Notes under the pieces: model-generated
What the model was told of the DNA's origin: nothing
The model's input: the letters and a program-made list of their open reading frames with translations, nothing else
Databases searched by the model: none
Shown here: piece after piece, positions 1 to 5,821 of the stretch
How the letters are laid out: the number at the start of each line of letters is the position of its first letter
Position numbering within the stretch: the stretch's first letter is position 1
Source: Bifidobacterium sp.
GTDB taxonomy: Bacteria > Actinomycetota > Actinomycetes > Actinomycetales > Bifidobacteriaceae
Assembly (NCBI GenBank): GCA_022739095.1
Contig: JAIJEI010000102.1
Location: forward strand, 1 to 6,960
DNA length: 6,960 bases
Direction: 5' to 3'
Position numbers and translations under genes: made by a program

Positions 1-41
1 GCCGGGGCCCAGCTACGGTCGCGATGGTGGTGCTTGCTCAT
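1..41 (-). CDS. Possible start of a gene running off the left edge
   Basis: An open frame on the minus strand begins with ATG at 41-39 and reads MSKHHHRDRSWAP before the window ends. It lies 16 nt after the stop of the small membrane protein gene and in the same direction, so it could be the next gene of the transporter-hydrolase operon. The upstream stretch has only a weak purine run (GAGA) as a ribosome-binding site. Thirteen basic, His-rich codons are too few to name a family. Confidence 0.3.
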   Translation of the reverse strand, partial: MSKHHHRDRSWAP

Positions 42-57
42 GGTTTCTCAGTGTAGG

Positions 58-228
58 CTACCGCCAGCAGGCGAACACGGCGAGCGCAAAAAGCACGATG
101 GTGACGATGGGATTGGTGATGAGACTGAGCGCCTGACGCGTGGTGCCGTGGGTCATGCTTTCTGTTGGAGTGATGTTGAGGATGCCGCCGCAGTCATCGT
201 CTTTTCGCGATTGCGGCGGCAATGTCAT
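58..228 (-). CDS. Small single-pass membrane protein, 56 aa, coupled to the hydrolase
   Basis: The gene encodes 56 residues starting MTLPPQSRKDDDCGG and ends at TAG (60-58). Residues 1-36 are polar, with an acidic patch (KDDD at 9-12). Residues 37-54 form one hydrophobic segment (ITNPIVTIVLFALAVFAC) followed only by W-R, so the protein looks tail-anchored with the N-terminus probably in the cytoplasm. Its ATG (228-226) directly follows the TAG stop of the hydrolase gene (231-229), which suggests translation by ribosome re-initiation. There is no strong Shine-Dalgarno sequence of its own. A second in-frame ATG at 156-154 would give a 32-residue form that still keeps the membrane segment. I do not recognise a family. 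It may be a genuine small operon protein or the leftover 3' end of a larger membrane-protein gene. Confidence 0.5.
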   Translation of the reverse strand: MTLPPQSRKDDDCGGILNITPTESMTHGTTRQALSLITNPIVTIVLFALAVFACWR

Positions 229-1368
229 CTACACACTCGCCGTAAGCGATGTGCGCGGTGATAGATGCTCGCGGAAGAACGCCATCATTGCGTCATTGAG
301 TTCTCCGCTGCCGGAATCCCACGTCATCAAGGGATAGTCATGAGGAATACGCTTGCCGTTGACAGACCGCAGATCATGCAGTTCATGATCGCAGTTCATC
401 GAGCGCAGTAGCATCGTTGCGTACAGCGCATCGTTTTCCAGAAAATCATCGGTACTGGTGGAAAGCCATACCGGCGGATATGCGATTGCTCGCATCAACG
501 ATTCAGTACGCTCATATGGTGTTCCCTCCAATCGTGATATCAATGTTCGGAACGCTGGCCGCAGCTTCTCGAACAGCTCGCCGGAATCCGGGTAGAACGC
601 ATCGAACAGATGGTCATACACCAGCATGCCGGAGGTGAAACCGACTGATTGGAACCGCACATGATTACTATCAATCCCCAGAAGAGAGGACAGCTCCTCA
701 TTGGTCTCACACGCCAACAGGAACGTTCCCAGCAATGCGCCGGCAGAATCGCTGACCAGGAACAGTTGCTCAGCCGACAGCTGCCACCCATCACCATTGC
801 TTACTAGCCATCGCAAGGCCGTCGACACATCAGTCAACATATCGAGGAAATCGCCCCCGGGTGCCAACGTATAGTTGGGGCACACCACGGCAAATCCTCG
901 GCTGGCAAGCTGAGCGGCATACGCATTCTGAATTTCCTTGAATGAATAGAAGAACGCGCCACCGTGAATGTTGAAAATAACCGGAATATCACCGTCGCCG
1001 CGCAAGTATGCGTCCTTCGGCAGGAAAATATCCAACTTATGAGCACGCCCGCCATCGGTCATATAGTCGATATCCGGAAATTTCATCACGGTATCAGGCA
1101 ACGCACTGCGGAAGTCCAGTCGGCGTACGTCACTGAACGCGTAGCTTGCCCGATGCTGCCGCACATAATCGATAAAGACTCGATACTCATCATCATCGGG
1201 TATGTCTGCGGTATCGGGAAGATCCTCGTCAAGGTAAGTCCATGTTCGGGCCAACCGTTCCTGTAGCGGCGTCAAAACACAAGTTCCATTCGTAGCGTAA
1301 ATATCATTCAACGTGAAAGGAACTCCGTTGACAGAGAACGTCATTGCATCGTCGTCTTGATAACGCAT
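229..1368 (-). CDS. Alpha/beta hydrolase, HSL-type carboxylesterase
   Basis: A cytoplasmic alpha/beta hydrolase of 379 aa, probably an esterase of the hormone-sensitive-lipase type; no signal peptide is seen. The oxyanion-hole motif HGG is at residues 135-137 (FNIHGGAFF). The nucleophile is predicted to be S208 in V-S-D-S-A-G, a variant of the usual GDSAG. The acid is probably D308 (STDDFL) and the base H343 (IPHDYP). An N-terminal extension of about 110 residues precedes the fold. The start is placed at the second of two tandem ATGs (1368) because AGGTGG lies about 6 nt upstream; the first ATG (1371) or a GTG at 1383 is possible. The GTG would overlap the transporter stop as GTGA, so the two genes are translationally linked. 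Removal of an O-acyl group from an imported amino sugar would fit the neighbours (inference); the substrate cannot be read from sequence. Confidence 0.85.
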   Translation of the reverse strand: MRYQDDDAMTFSVNGVPFTLNDIYATNGTCVLTPLQERLARTWTYLDEDLPDTADIPDDDEYRVFIDYVRQHRASYAFSDVRRLDFRSALPDTVMKFPDIDYMTDGGRAHKLDIFLPKDAYLRGDGDIPVIFNIHGGAFFYSFKEIQNAYAAQLASRGFAVVCPNYTLAPGGDFLDMLTDVSTALRWLVSNGDGWQLSAEQLFLVSDSAGALLGTFLLACETNEELSSLLGIDSNHVRFQSVGFTSGMLVYDHLFDAFYPDSGELFEKLRPAFRTLISRLEGTPYERTESLMRAIAYPPVWLSTSTDDFLENDALYATMLLRSMNCDHELHDLRSVNGKRIPHDYPLMTWDSGSGELNDAMMAFFREHLSPRTSLTASV

Positions 1369-1379
1369 CATTCCCCACC

Positions 1380-2822
1380 TCACTTCAGCTCAGCCTTCAT
1401 ATCCTCAAGCTCCACACCGTTGGTTTCCGGCAGGAACTTGACGACAAAGAAGAAGCCCAGCAATGCCATCAGCGTGTAGAAGCCGTACGTCCATCCAAGA
1501 CCGATACCATCACGCATAGGAGGATAAATCGTAGTGATAAGGAAGTTGAACATCCAGTTCGCGGCAGTCGCCACGGCCTCCCCCTTGGCACGGATACGAT
1601 TCGGGAAAATTTCGCTGATGATGACCCAGACGGTGACGTTCGTAGTGGCACAGCAAACCAGGAAGAACGCGTAGGTGCATACGATGGAAATCCACGTCCA
1701 CGTAATCGACAGGCTCAGAGTACCGTCAGCACTCAACTGTCCTTGGCCAAAGCCAATGGCCGTGATGCCCAGGAATACCGTCATCAGCAAAGTTCCGTAT
1801 TTCATAAGATTACGGCGACCGACTCGATCGATAAGCACCATACCTACCACCGTGGCAACGGCAGCGAGCGTCGCACGTACAACAGCAATGGTCAGCGACG
1901 CCTGCTCGCTGAAGCCCAGCATGTTCCAAAGGCTGGAATCGTACAGCATGATGATATTCTGCCCGTTGGCCTGAGCCAGCAGAACGAAGATGATGGAAAT
2001 CCAGACCACGCCCTTGAGACCGAACGTCTTACCGCGCAGTTCCCTGAAGGAAACCTTCTTCTCGTTCTCCTCGCTCTGGAACGACTTCTGGATTTTGGCG
2101 ATGGTCACATCTGCATTGTTGTCACCGATGACGTCAATCAGAATGGTCTTGGCCTTTGCAATCTCGCCCTTCATAACCAGATAACGAGGAGTCTCTGGCA
2201 AAGCGAAGCATAGGAAGAACATGATAACGCCAGGCAGGGCTGTTGTCACTAGCATCCAACGCCATGCGTCTATCCCCATCCAGAATGGCATTTCAGCGCC
2301 ACCGGATGCCACGACATAGATATCGTTGACGACCAGCGATGCGATGATGCCCAATGCGATGGCCATCTGCTGGAAGCTGGTGAAGAAGCCACGTCTTGCT
2401 GCTGGAGAAATCTCCGAAATGTAAGCGGGGCCGATTGCCGAGGTGAATCCGACACCAAGGCCTCCGACGATACGGAAGATGATAAATATGGTGAAATTCG
2501 TCGTCAGACCTGTCACCAAAGAAGCTGCCACAAACAATATGGCGGCAAGTTCCAGTACACGAATTCGTCCCATACGATCGGCGACCACGCCGGCGAACCA
2601 TGCGCCGAACACACATCCCAGCAATGCGCTGGAGACCGAGAATCCGCTCATGGTACTGCTGAGTGCAAAACCGGAATCCGGACTGGCGATTGCGGTCACG
2701 GCGCCGTTGATGACCGACGTATCGTATCCGAACAGGAAGCCACCCACGGCTCCGATCGTACAGACGGCAATTAACTTGCCTTTAAGCTTGCCATCGATTT
2801 GAGACTGAGTCTGTTGGCTCAT
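1380..2822 (-). CDS. MFS sugar-porter family transporter
   Basis: A 480-residue, 12-helix permease of the major facilitator superfamily, sugar porter family (TC 2.A.1.1 type), expected to be a sugar:proton symporter in the cytoplasmic membrane. Family marks are present in order: FGYDTSVINGA in TM1 (31-41), DRMGRIR in loop 2-3 (82-88), PAYISEISPAARRG after TM4 (132-145), PETPRYL in loop 6-7 (209-215), DRVGRR in loop 8-9 (332-337) and PETNGVELED at the C-terminus (465-474). The TM7 motif is unusual: AQANGQNIIMLYD (283-295) replaces the common QQxxGxNxxxYY. The start at 2822 follows AAAGGAG spaced about 6 nt from ATG. An upstream in-frame ATG near 2930 is rejected because it would run through the promoter region. 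It is first in a leftward operon with the hydrolase and diverges from the kinase-epimerase operon. ManNAc or a related N-acetyl sugar is the likely cargo by context only. Confidence 0.92.
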   Translation of the reverse strand: MSQQTQSQIDGKLKGKLIAVCTIGAVGGFLFGYDTSVINGAVTAIASPDSGFALSSTMSGFSVSSALLGCVFGAWFAGVVADRMGRIRVLELAAILFVAASLVTGLTTNFTIFIIFRIVGGLGVGFTSAIGPAYISEISPAARRGFFTSFQQMAIALGIIASLVVNDIYVVASGGAEMPFWMGIDAWRWMLVTTALPGVIMFFLCFALPETPRYLVMKGEIAKAKTILIDVIGDNNADVTIAKIQKSFQSEENEKKVSFRELRGKTFGLKGVVWISIIFVLLAQANGQNIIMLYDSSLWNMLGFSEQASLTIAVVRATLAAVATVVGMVLIDRVGRRNLMKYGTLLMTVFLGITAIGFGQGQLSADGTLSLSITWTWISIVCTYAFFLVCCATTNVTVWVIISEIFPNRIRAKGEAVATAANWMFNFLITTIYPPMRDGIGLGWTYGFYTLMALLGFFFVVKFLPETNGVELEDMKAELK

Positions 2823-2873
2823 GATATTCTCCTTTGCCCGATGATGGACCTCGTCGCCCACCAGTAAGCCCCT

Positions 2874-2901
2874 ATCGTATTGAGTGAGCATTTGCCGGTC
2901 A
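2874..2901 (-). promoter_or_regulatory. Candidate promoter for the transporter operon
   Basis: Reading leftwards there is TGACCG (2901-2896) as a -35-like box, a 16-nt spacer and TACGAT (2879-2874) as a -10-like box. This leaves a leader of about 45 nt before the transporter ATG. The -35 match is poor. The palindrome at 2892-2908 covers the -35 box, which would suit a repressor. Prediction by eye only. Confidence 0.35.
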
Positions 2902-2908
2902 TTGGCAA
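2892..2908. promoter_or_regulatory. Palindrome TTGCC-N7-GGCAA, possible operator
   Basis: A 17-bp interrupted palindrome with perfect 5-bp arms (TTGCC at 2892-2896, GGCAA at 2904-2908) sits in the divergent intergenic region over the -35-like box of the transporter promoter. Size and position fit a dimeric regulator site. The AraC-type protein of this locus usually prefers direct-repeat sites, so another regulator is equally possible. Confidence 0.3.
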
Positions 2909-2926
2909 CAGGGCTATGGGCGTGAT

Positions 2927-2944
2927 ACAAATGAATGATTTTGT
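2927..2944. promoter_or_regulatory. AT-rich palindrome ACAAA-N8-TTTGT, possible operator
   Basis: An 18-bp interrupted palindrome with 5-bp arms (ACAAA 2927-2931, TTTGT 2940-2944) lies near the middle of the 240-bp divergent spacer, upstream of both predicted promoters. This is a typical place for an activator or a shared operator. Short arms make chance occurrence possible. Confidence 0.25.
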
Positions 2945-2965
2945 GACCGATGGTTCAAGGCGTCG

Positions 2966-2995
2966 TTGTCGTACTCGGAGGAAGCCTGATAACAA
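2966..2995 (+). promoter_or_regulatory. Candidate promoter for the kinase-nanE-regulator operon
   Basis: TTGTCG (2966-2971) and TAACAA (2990-2995) are separated by 18 nt and resemble a housekeeping sigma-70-type promoter. Transcription would begin at about 3002, within the left arm of the leader hairpin at 2999-3040. This leaves a leader of about 60 nt before the kinase ATG at 3063. Confidence 0.4.
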
Positions 2996-2998
2996 TAA

Positions 2999-3040
2999 AA
3001 GCGGAGGCGAACTGACGCAGTGCAGTCGCCCATACCGCTT
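2999..3040 (+). promoter_or_regulatory. Leader hairpin or operator in front of the ROK kinase
   Basis: A strong imperfect inverted repeat. The outer arms AAGCGG (2999-3004) and CCGCTT (3035-3040) pair over 6 bp. The inner arms GGCGA (3006-3010) and TCGCC (3026-3030) pair over 5 bp. After a single bulged A (3011), CTG (3012-3014) pairs with CAG (3023-3025) around an 8-nt loop. No U-run follows, so it is not an ordinary intrinsic terminator. It ends 12 nt before the ribosome-binding site (CGGAG, 3052-3056). It could be a stabilising 5' stem, a regulatory RNA element, or a DNA operator just downstream of the promoter. Confidence 0.45.
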
Positions 3041-3062
3041 AATCACACCAACGGAGATGCCT

Positions 3063-4082
3063 ATGAGTTTTGCAAGCATAATCCATCAGCATACGGTGAT
3101 ATCCGTGGACATCGGCGGCACCAAAATCGCCGCTGGTCTCATGTGCGTAGACCTCGACGAACAAGGAAGACCGCGGGACATGCCAGCGTTGATTCGACGG
3201 TACGTCATACCGACGAAAGCACGTCTCGGCGGCACCTCCGTATTGCAACGCGTCGTTCAAGCCATTCGCCAGTGTCTGGACGATGGTGAGATTCCTTTCC
3301 CACTATTGGGGATCGGTGTAGCGAGCGCAGGAGTCATTGACGGCAACGGTTCGGTGGTATCAGCCACTTCGTTGATTCCCGGTTGGGCCGGTATTCAACT
3401 GCAAGCCGAATTATCGGCAACGTTCAACGTGCCTGCCATCGTCATCGGAGATGTTCAGGCACACGCCCTTGGTGAAGCGCACTGGGGATGCGGACGACAA
3501 TACCAATCACTACTGGTCGCCGCCATCGGCACCGGTATCGGAGGCGCGATAATCATCGACGGGAAACTGGTACGCGGCGTCCACGGAGCCTGTGGCCATA
3601 TCGGCCATCTGCCGCATCCCGACGCCATTGGTATATCCTGCTCATGTGGATGTAAGGGCCATGTGGAGTCAATCGCCTCAGGTACCGGCATTGCCGATAA
3701 TTATCGACGTGCTCTGCAACAGAACGGACACAATACTCTCCCCACCGACATCAATGCACGCACTATCGCCGAACTGGCCAGTCAAGGTAGTACGGAAGCC
3801 GTAACCAGTATCACTCTGGCCGGCACGAGTCTCGGCGATGTTCTTGGCGGACTAATCAATGCCCTTGATCCCGATGCCGTGATCCTTTCCGGCTCCGTAG
3901 TCCATTCTGGAGAACTATGGATGAAATCTGTGAAACAAGGCATCCAAAGACAGACCTTGGGCATTCTTTCCCGAACACCGGTTTTGACAGGAACACTCGG
4001 CGGCAGAGCCCCTCTCATCGGAGCAACATCAGCTCTGTGCGCCGACCTCAGATCAAATAAGGAGCAGAAATATGAATACTAA
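3063..4082 (+). CDS. nanK: ROK-family sugar kinase, probable N-acetylmannosamine kinase
   Basis: A 339-residue ROK kinase predicted to phosphorylate ManNAc to ManNAc-6-phosphate with ATP in the cytoplasm. The phosphate-binding DIGGTK motif is at 16-21, the catalytic Asp is probably D130 in IGDVQAHALGE, and the second glycine-rich ATP motif GTGIGGAI is at 156-163. The zinc site is GHIGH (178-182) plus CSCGCKGHVE (193-202), in which the fourth usual Cys (CxCGxxGC) is His at 200. The ATG at 3063 is chosen because CGGAG lies 6 nt upstream; the frame is open upstream to 2880 but those codons cover the promoter and hairpin. The gene overlaps nanE by 11 nt. ROK assignment is firm. The ManNAc substrate rests on the coupling to nanE; a glucose/GlcNAc kinase role is the alternative. 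It lacks an N-terminal helix-turn-helix, so it is not a ROK repressor. Confidence 0.82.
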   Translation: MSFASIIHQHTVISVDIGGTKIAAGLMCVDLDEQGRPRDMPALIRRYVIPTKARLGGTSVLQRVVQAIRQCLDDGEIPFPLLGIGVASAGVIDGNGSVVSATSLIPGWAGIQLQAELSATFNVPAIVIGDVQAHALGEAHWGCGRQYQSLLVAAIGTGIGGAIIIDGKLVRGVHGACGHIGHLPHPDAIGISCSCGCKGHVESIASGTGIADNYRRALQQNGHNTLPTDINARTIAELASQGSTEAVTSITLAGTSLGDVLGGLINALDPDAVILSGSVVHSGELWMKSVKQGIQRQTLGILSRTPVLTGTLGGRAPLIGATSALCADLRSNKEQKYEY

Positions 4083-4767
4083 CGATACTTATTCGAAACG
4101 TCTTATTGATTCGCTCCACGGCACACTGATAGTCAGCTGTCAAGCATATCCCGGCGAGCCAATGCGGCATCCCGAAACCATGGCCCAAGTCGCTCAATCA
4201 GTAGAAATCGGCGGCGCTGCCGCCATTCGATGCCAAGGTCTTGCCGATATCAGCGCCATCAAAGGCCAAGTAAAAGTTCCAGTCATCGGCATATGGAAGG
4301 AAGGCGATAACGGCGTATACATCACGCCAACGTTACGCCACGCCAGAGCCTGCATTATGGCGGGAGCCGACATTGTGGCACTCGATGCTACAGATCGGCC
4401 CCGGCCAGACGGTCTAACTCTGCAGCAGACCGCGCGGCAACTCAAAAGCGAGGGCGCAATACTGATGGCCGACTGCGGCTGCATCGAAGACTCCGATGCA
4501 GCCGTGGATGCAGGATTCGACATCATCTCCACCACGCTGGCTGGATACACCGATTCCCGCGCCAAAACAGAAGGACCGGATTACGAGCTCCTCGCTCAAA
4601 TGCTGGAGCGGCACCCCCACGTACCGGTGATATGCGAGGGTAGGATACATACTCCGTCCGATGCGGCCAAAGCCATAGAAATGGGTGCCTGGGCAGCCGT
4701 AGTCGGTACCGCCATCACCCACCCCATGACGATAACGTCATGGTTCGCCGATGCAGTAAGGTCCTGA
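4072..4767 (+). CDS. nanE: N-acetylmannosamine-6-phosphate 2-epimerase
   Basis: A 231-residue TIM-barrel epimerase that converts ManNAc-6-phosphate to GlcNAc-6-phosphate, the step that feeds sialic acid or ManNAc carbon into the NagA/NagB pathway. Family marks are clear: LIVSCQAYPGEPM (19-31), AIRCQG (51-56), PVIGIWK with the likely catalytic Lys at K76, VYITPT (82-87), ALDATDRPRPDG (103-114), STTLAGYT (153-160), VICEGRI with the likely catalytic Glu at E189, and VVGTAITHP near the end. Length is normal for bacterial NanE. One local variation is MADCGCIED (132-140), where most members have MADIST. The start is fixed by AAGGAG about 8 nt upstream, inside the kinase gene; the overlapping genes are likely translationally coupled. 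The regulator gene follows after 38 nt. Confidence 0.93.
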   Translation: MNTNDTYSKRLIDSLHGTLIVSCQAYPGEPMRHPETMAQVAQSVEIGGAAAIRCQGLADISAIKGQVKVPVIGIWKEGDNGVYITPTLRHARACIMAGADIVALDATDRPRPDGLTLQQTARQLKSEGAILMADCGCIEDSDAAVDAGFDIISTTLAGYTDSRAKTEGPDYELLAQMLERHPHVPVICEGRIHTPSDAAKAIEMGAWAAVVGTAITHPMTITSWFADAVRS

Positions 4768-4805
4768 TGGCGCACAAACCAACAGCGACCTAGGTAGGAG
4801 GCGAT

Positions 4806-5681
4806 ATGCAGTACGTTAAGGGCACCAATCAGGAACTATTGACCACATCACCGCAGTTCCCTGCCCTGGTCATCGCACATCAGGGATTCGACAAAGCCAG
4901 GTTGCATTGGCATGAAGGCTTCGAGGTGGTATACGTCCGACGCTGTCGGGCCACAGTGATGAAAGGCACCCAACGTTCGATGTATCATGCCGGTGATGTA
5001 GTACTGATTCCTCCACGCTGCCTGCATAGCATCGAACTTATTCAGGATCTTCGGCAACCATCAGCTGTACCGCAGGCGCTTTCCGTAACGATCTCGCCCA
5101 CGGAGTTGCTACCGTCATATCCGTATATTACCCAAATCCAACAACAGCTGGATTACGACTACATTGGCGAAAAAGATCATCAACAATTGCTGAAATGCTG
5201 CGAACAAATGTTTGCGGCACTGATCAGCGGCAAGCAGACACGGTTCCTTGAAGCGAATTCCTGGTTCTATACCATGCTTACCAATGTTTTTGACTGCGCC
5301 AAACCATTGGCTGCAGCGAACCAAGAAGACACCGAGGATGAAACCATACTCCAGGATGGACGAGTCATTAGACGAATACGCCACTACGTGCAACGTCATT
5401 ATCGCGAGCCCCTATCCACCGCACAGGTGTCGCAGAAATTCGGATATTCACGAGAGCATTTTTCAAGGATATTCAGCAAATATTCTGGAGTGACATTTAA
5501 AGACTACGTAACGCGTGTACGTCTGCTGGCGGCCTGCGATTTGCTCACCAACACGGATATGCCAATCAATCAAATCGTCCGGGAATCCGGATTCCCCAGT
5601 TCTCAAACCATGCGAGGATCGTTTGACCGCGAATTCGCATGCACGCCCAGCGAATATCGCTCTCGTTCGATGGAAGAATAA
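4806..5681 (+). CDS. AraC-family transcriptional regulator with cupin sensor domain
   Basis: A 291-residue regulator. Residues about 15-80 look like the AraC-type cupin ligand-binding domain, with LHWHEGFEVVYV (33-44), MYHAGDVVLIPP (59-70) and the histidine H74. Residues 188-287 are the AraC/XylS DNA-binding domain. Its first helix-turn-helix is around LSTAQVSQKFGYSREHFSRI and its second around MPINQIVRESGFPSSQTMRG, closing with the typical F-x-x-x-F-x-x-x-P-S-E-Y-R pattern. TAGGAGG lies about 5 nt before the ATG. It is last in the kinase-nanE operon and most likely controls this operon and the divergent transporter in response to the imported sugar or a phosphorylated product; no ligand can be read from the sequence. 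AraC-type control is unlike the GntR- or RpiR-type repressors familiar from nan loci. Confidence 0.9.
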   Translation: MQYVKGTNQELLTTSPQFPALVIAHQGFDKARLHWHEGFEVVYVRRCRATVMKGTQRSMYHAGDVVLIPPRCLHSIELIQDLRQPSAVPQALSVTISPTELLPSYPYITQIQQQLDYDYIGEKDHQQLLKCCEQMFAALISGKQTRFLEANSWFYTMLTNVFDCAKPLAAANQEDTEDETILQDGRVIRRIRHYVQRHYREPLSTAQVSQKFGYSREHFSRIFSKYSGVTFKDYVTRVRLLAACDLLTNTDMPINQIVRESGFPSSQTMRGSFDREFACTPSEYRSRSMEE

Positions 5682-5821
5682 TCGAGAATCATCTCCATTC
5701 TTACGAAGCGCGATATGGACGATACTGCAGTAGGAGTCCAATATGTCGCAGTCCCTCAAAAACGAACAAATCCGGTAGTGCCTGAGAATCTTGGCATTAC
5801 TTCAACCATGGCACGAAGTTA
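5682..5821 (+). other. Gene-poor strip between the regulator and the Fic fragment
   Basis: This strip lies between the stops of two convergent genes. I see no convincing intrinsic terminator in it. It contains an inverted repeat at 5716-5740: outer arms TGGAC/GTCCA flank the 10-bp perfect palindrome TACTGCAGTA (5723-5732). Directly after it is an 11-codon open frame with a good ribosome-binding site, described separately. Confidence 0.5.
5743..5778 (+). pseudogene. 11-codon open frame, possible remnant of a gene start
   Basis: ATG at 5743 is preceded by TAGGAG (5731-5736) at good spacing and encodes MSQSLKNEQIR, then an in-frame TAG (5776-5778). The same frame continues after the TAG with CLRILALLQPWHEV up to about 5820, where the oppositely oriented Fic gene begins. 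Read through the stop it resembles the first helix of a small DNA-binding regulator, but the match is too short to name. It may be a gene start killed by an amber codon and cut off by the rearrangement that brought in the Fic fragment, or a leader peptide, or chance. Confidence 0.3.

Noticed and set aside
1344..2213. A 289-codon open frame on the plus strand
   Set aside because: It lies entirely antisense to the transporter and the hydrolase start, its translation is polar and unlike any family, and it has no ribosome-binding site. The minus-strand transporter is unmistakable.
2820..2930. Longer start of the transporter at 2930
   Set aside because: The extra 36 residues are not transporter-like, they cover the divergent promoter region, and a strong AAAGGAG precedes the ATG at 2822.
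2880..3062. Longer start of the ROK kinase at 2880
   Set aside because: The DIGGTK motif should be close to the N-terminus, the extension covers the promoter and hairpin, and CGGAG is properly spaced from the ATG at 3063.
4767..4793. Eight-codon open frame with TGATG overlap after nanE
   Set aside because: It ends at TAG after MAHKPTAT with no sign of conservation or a ribosome-binding site. It is simply spacer before the regulator gene.
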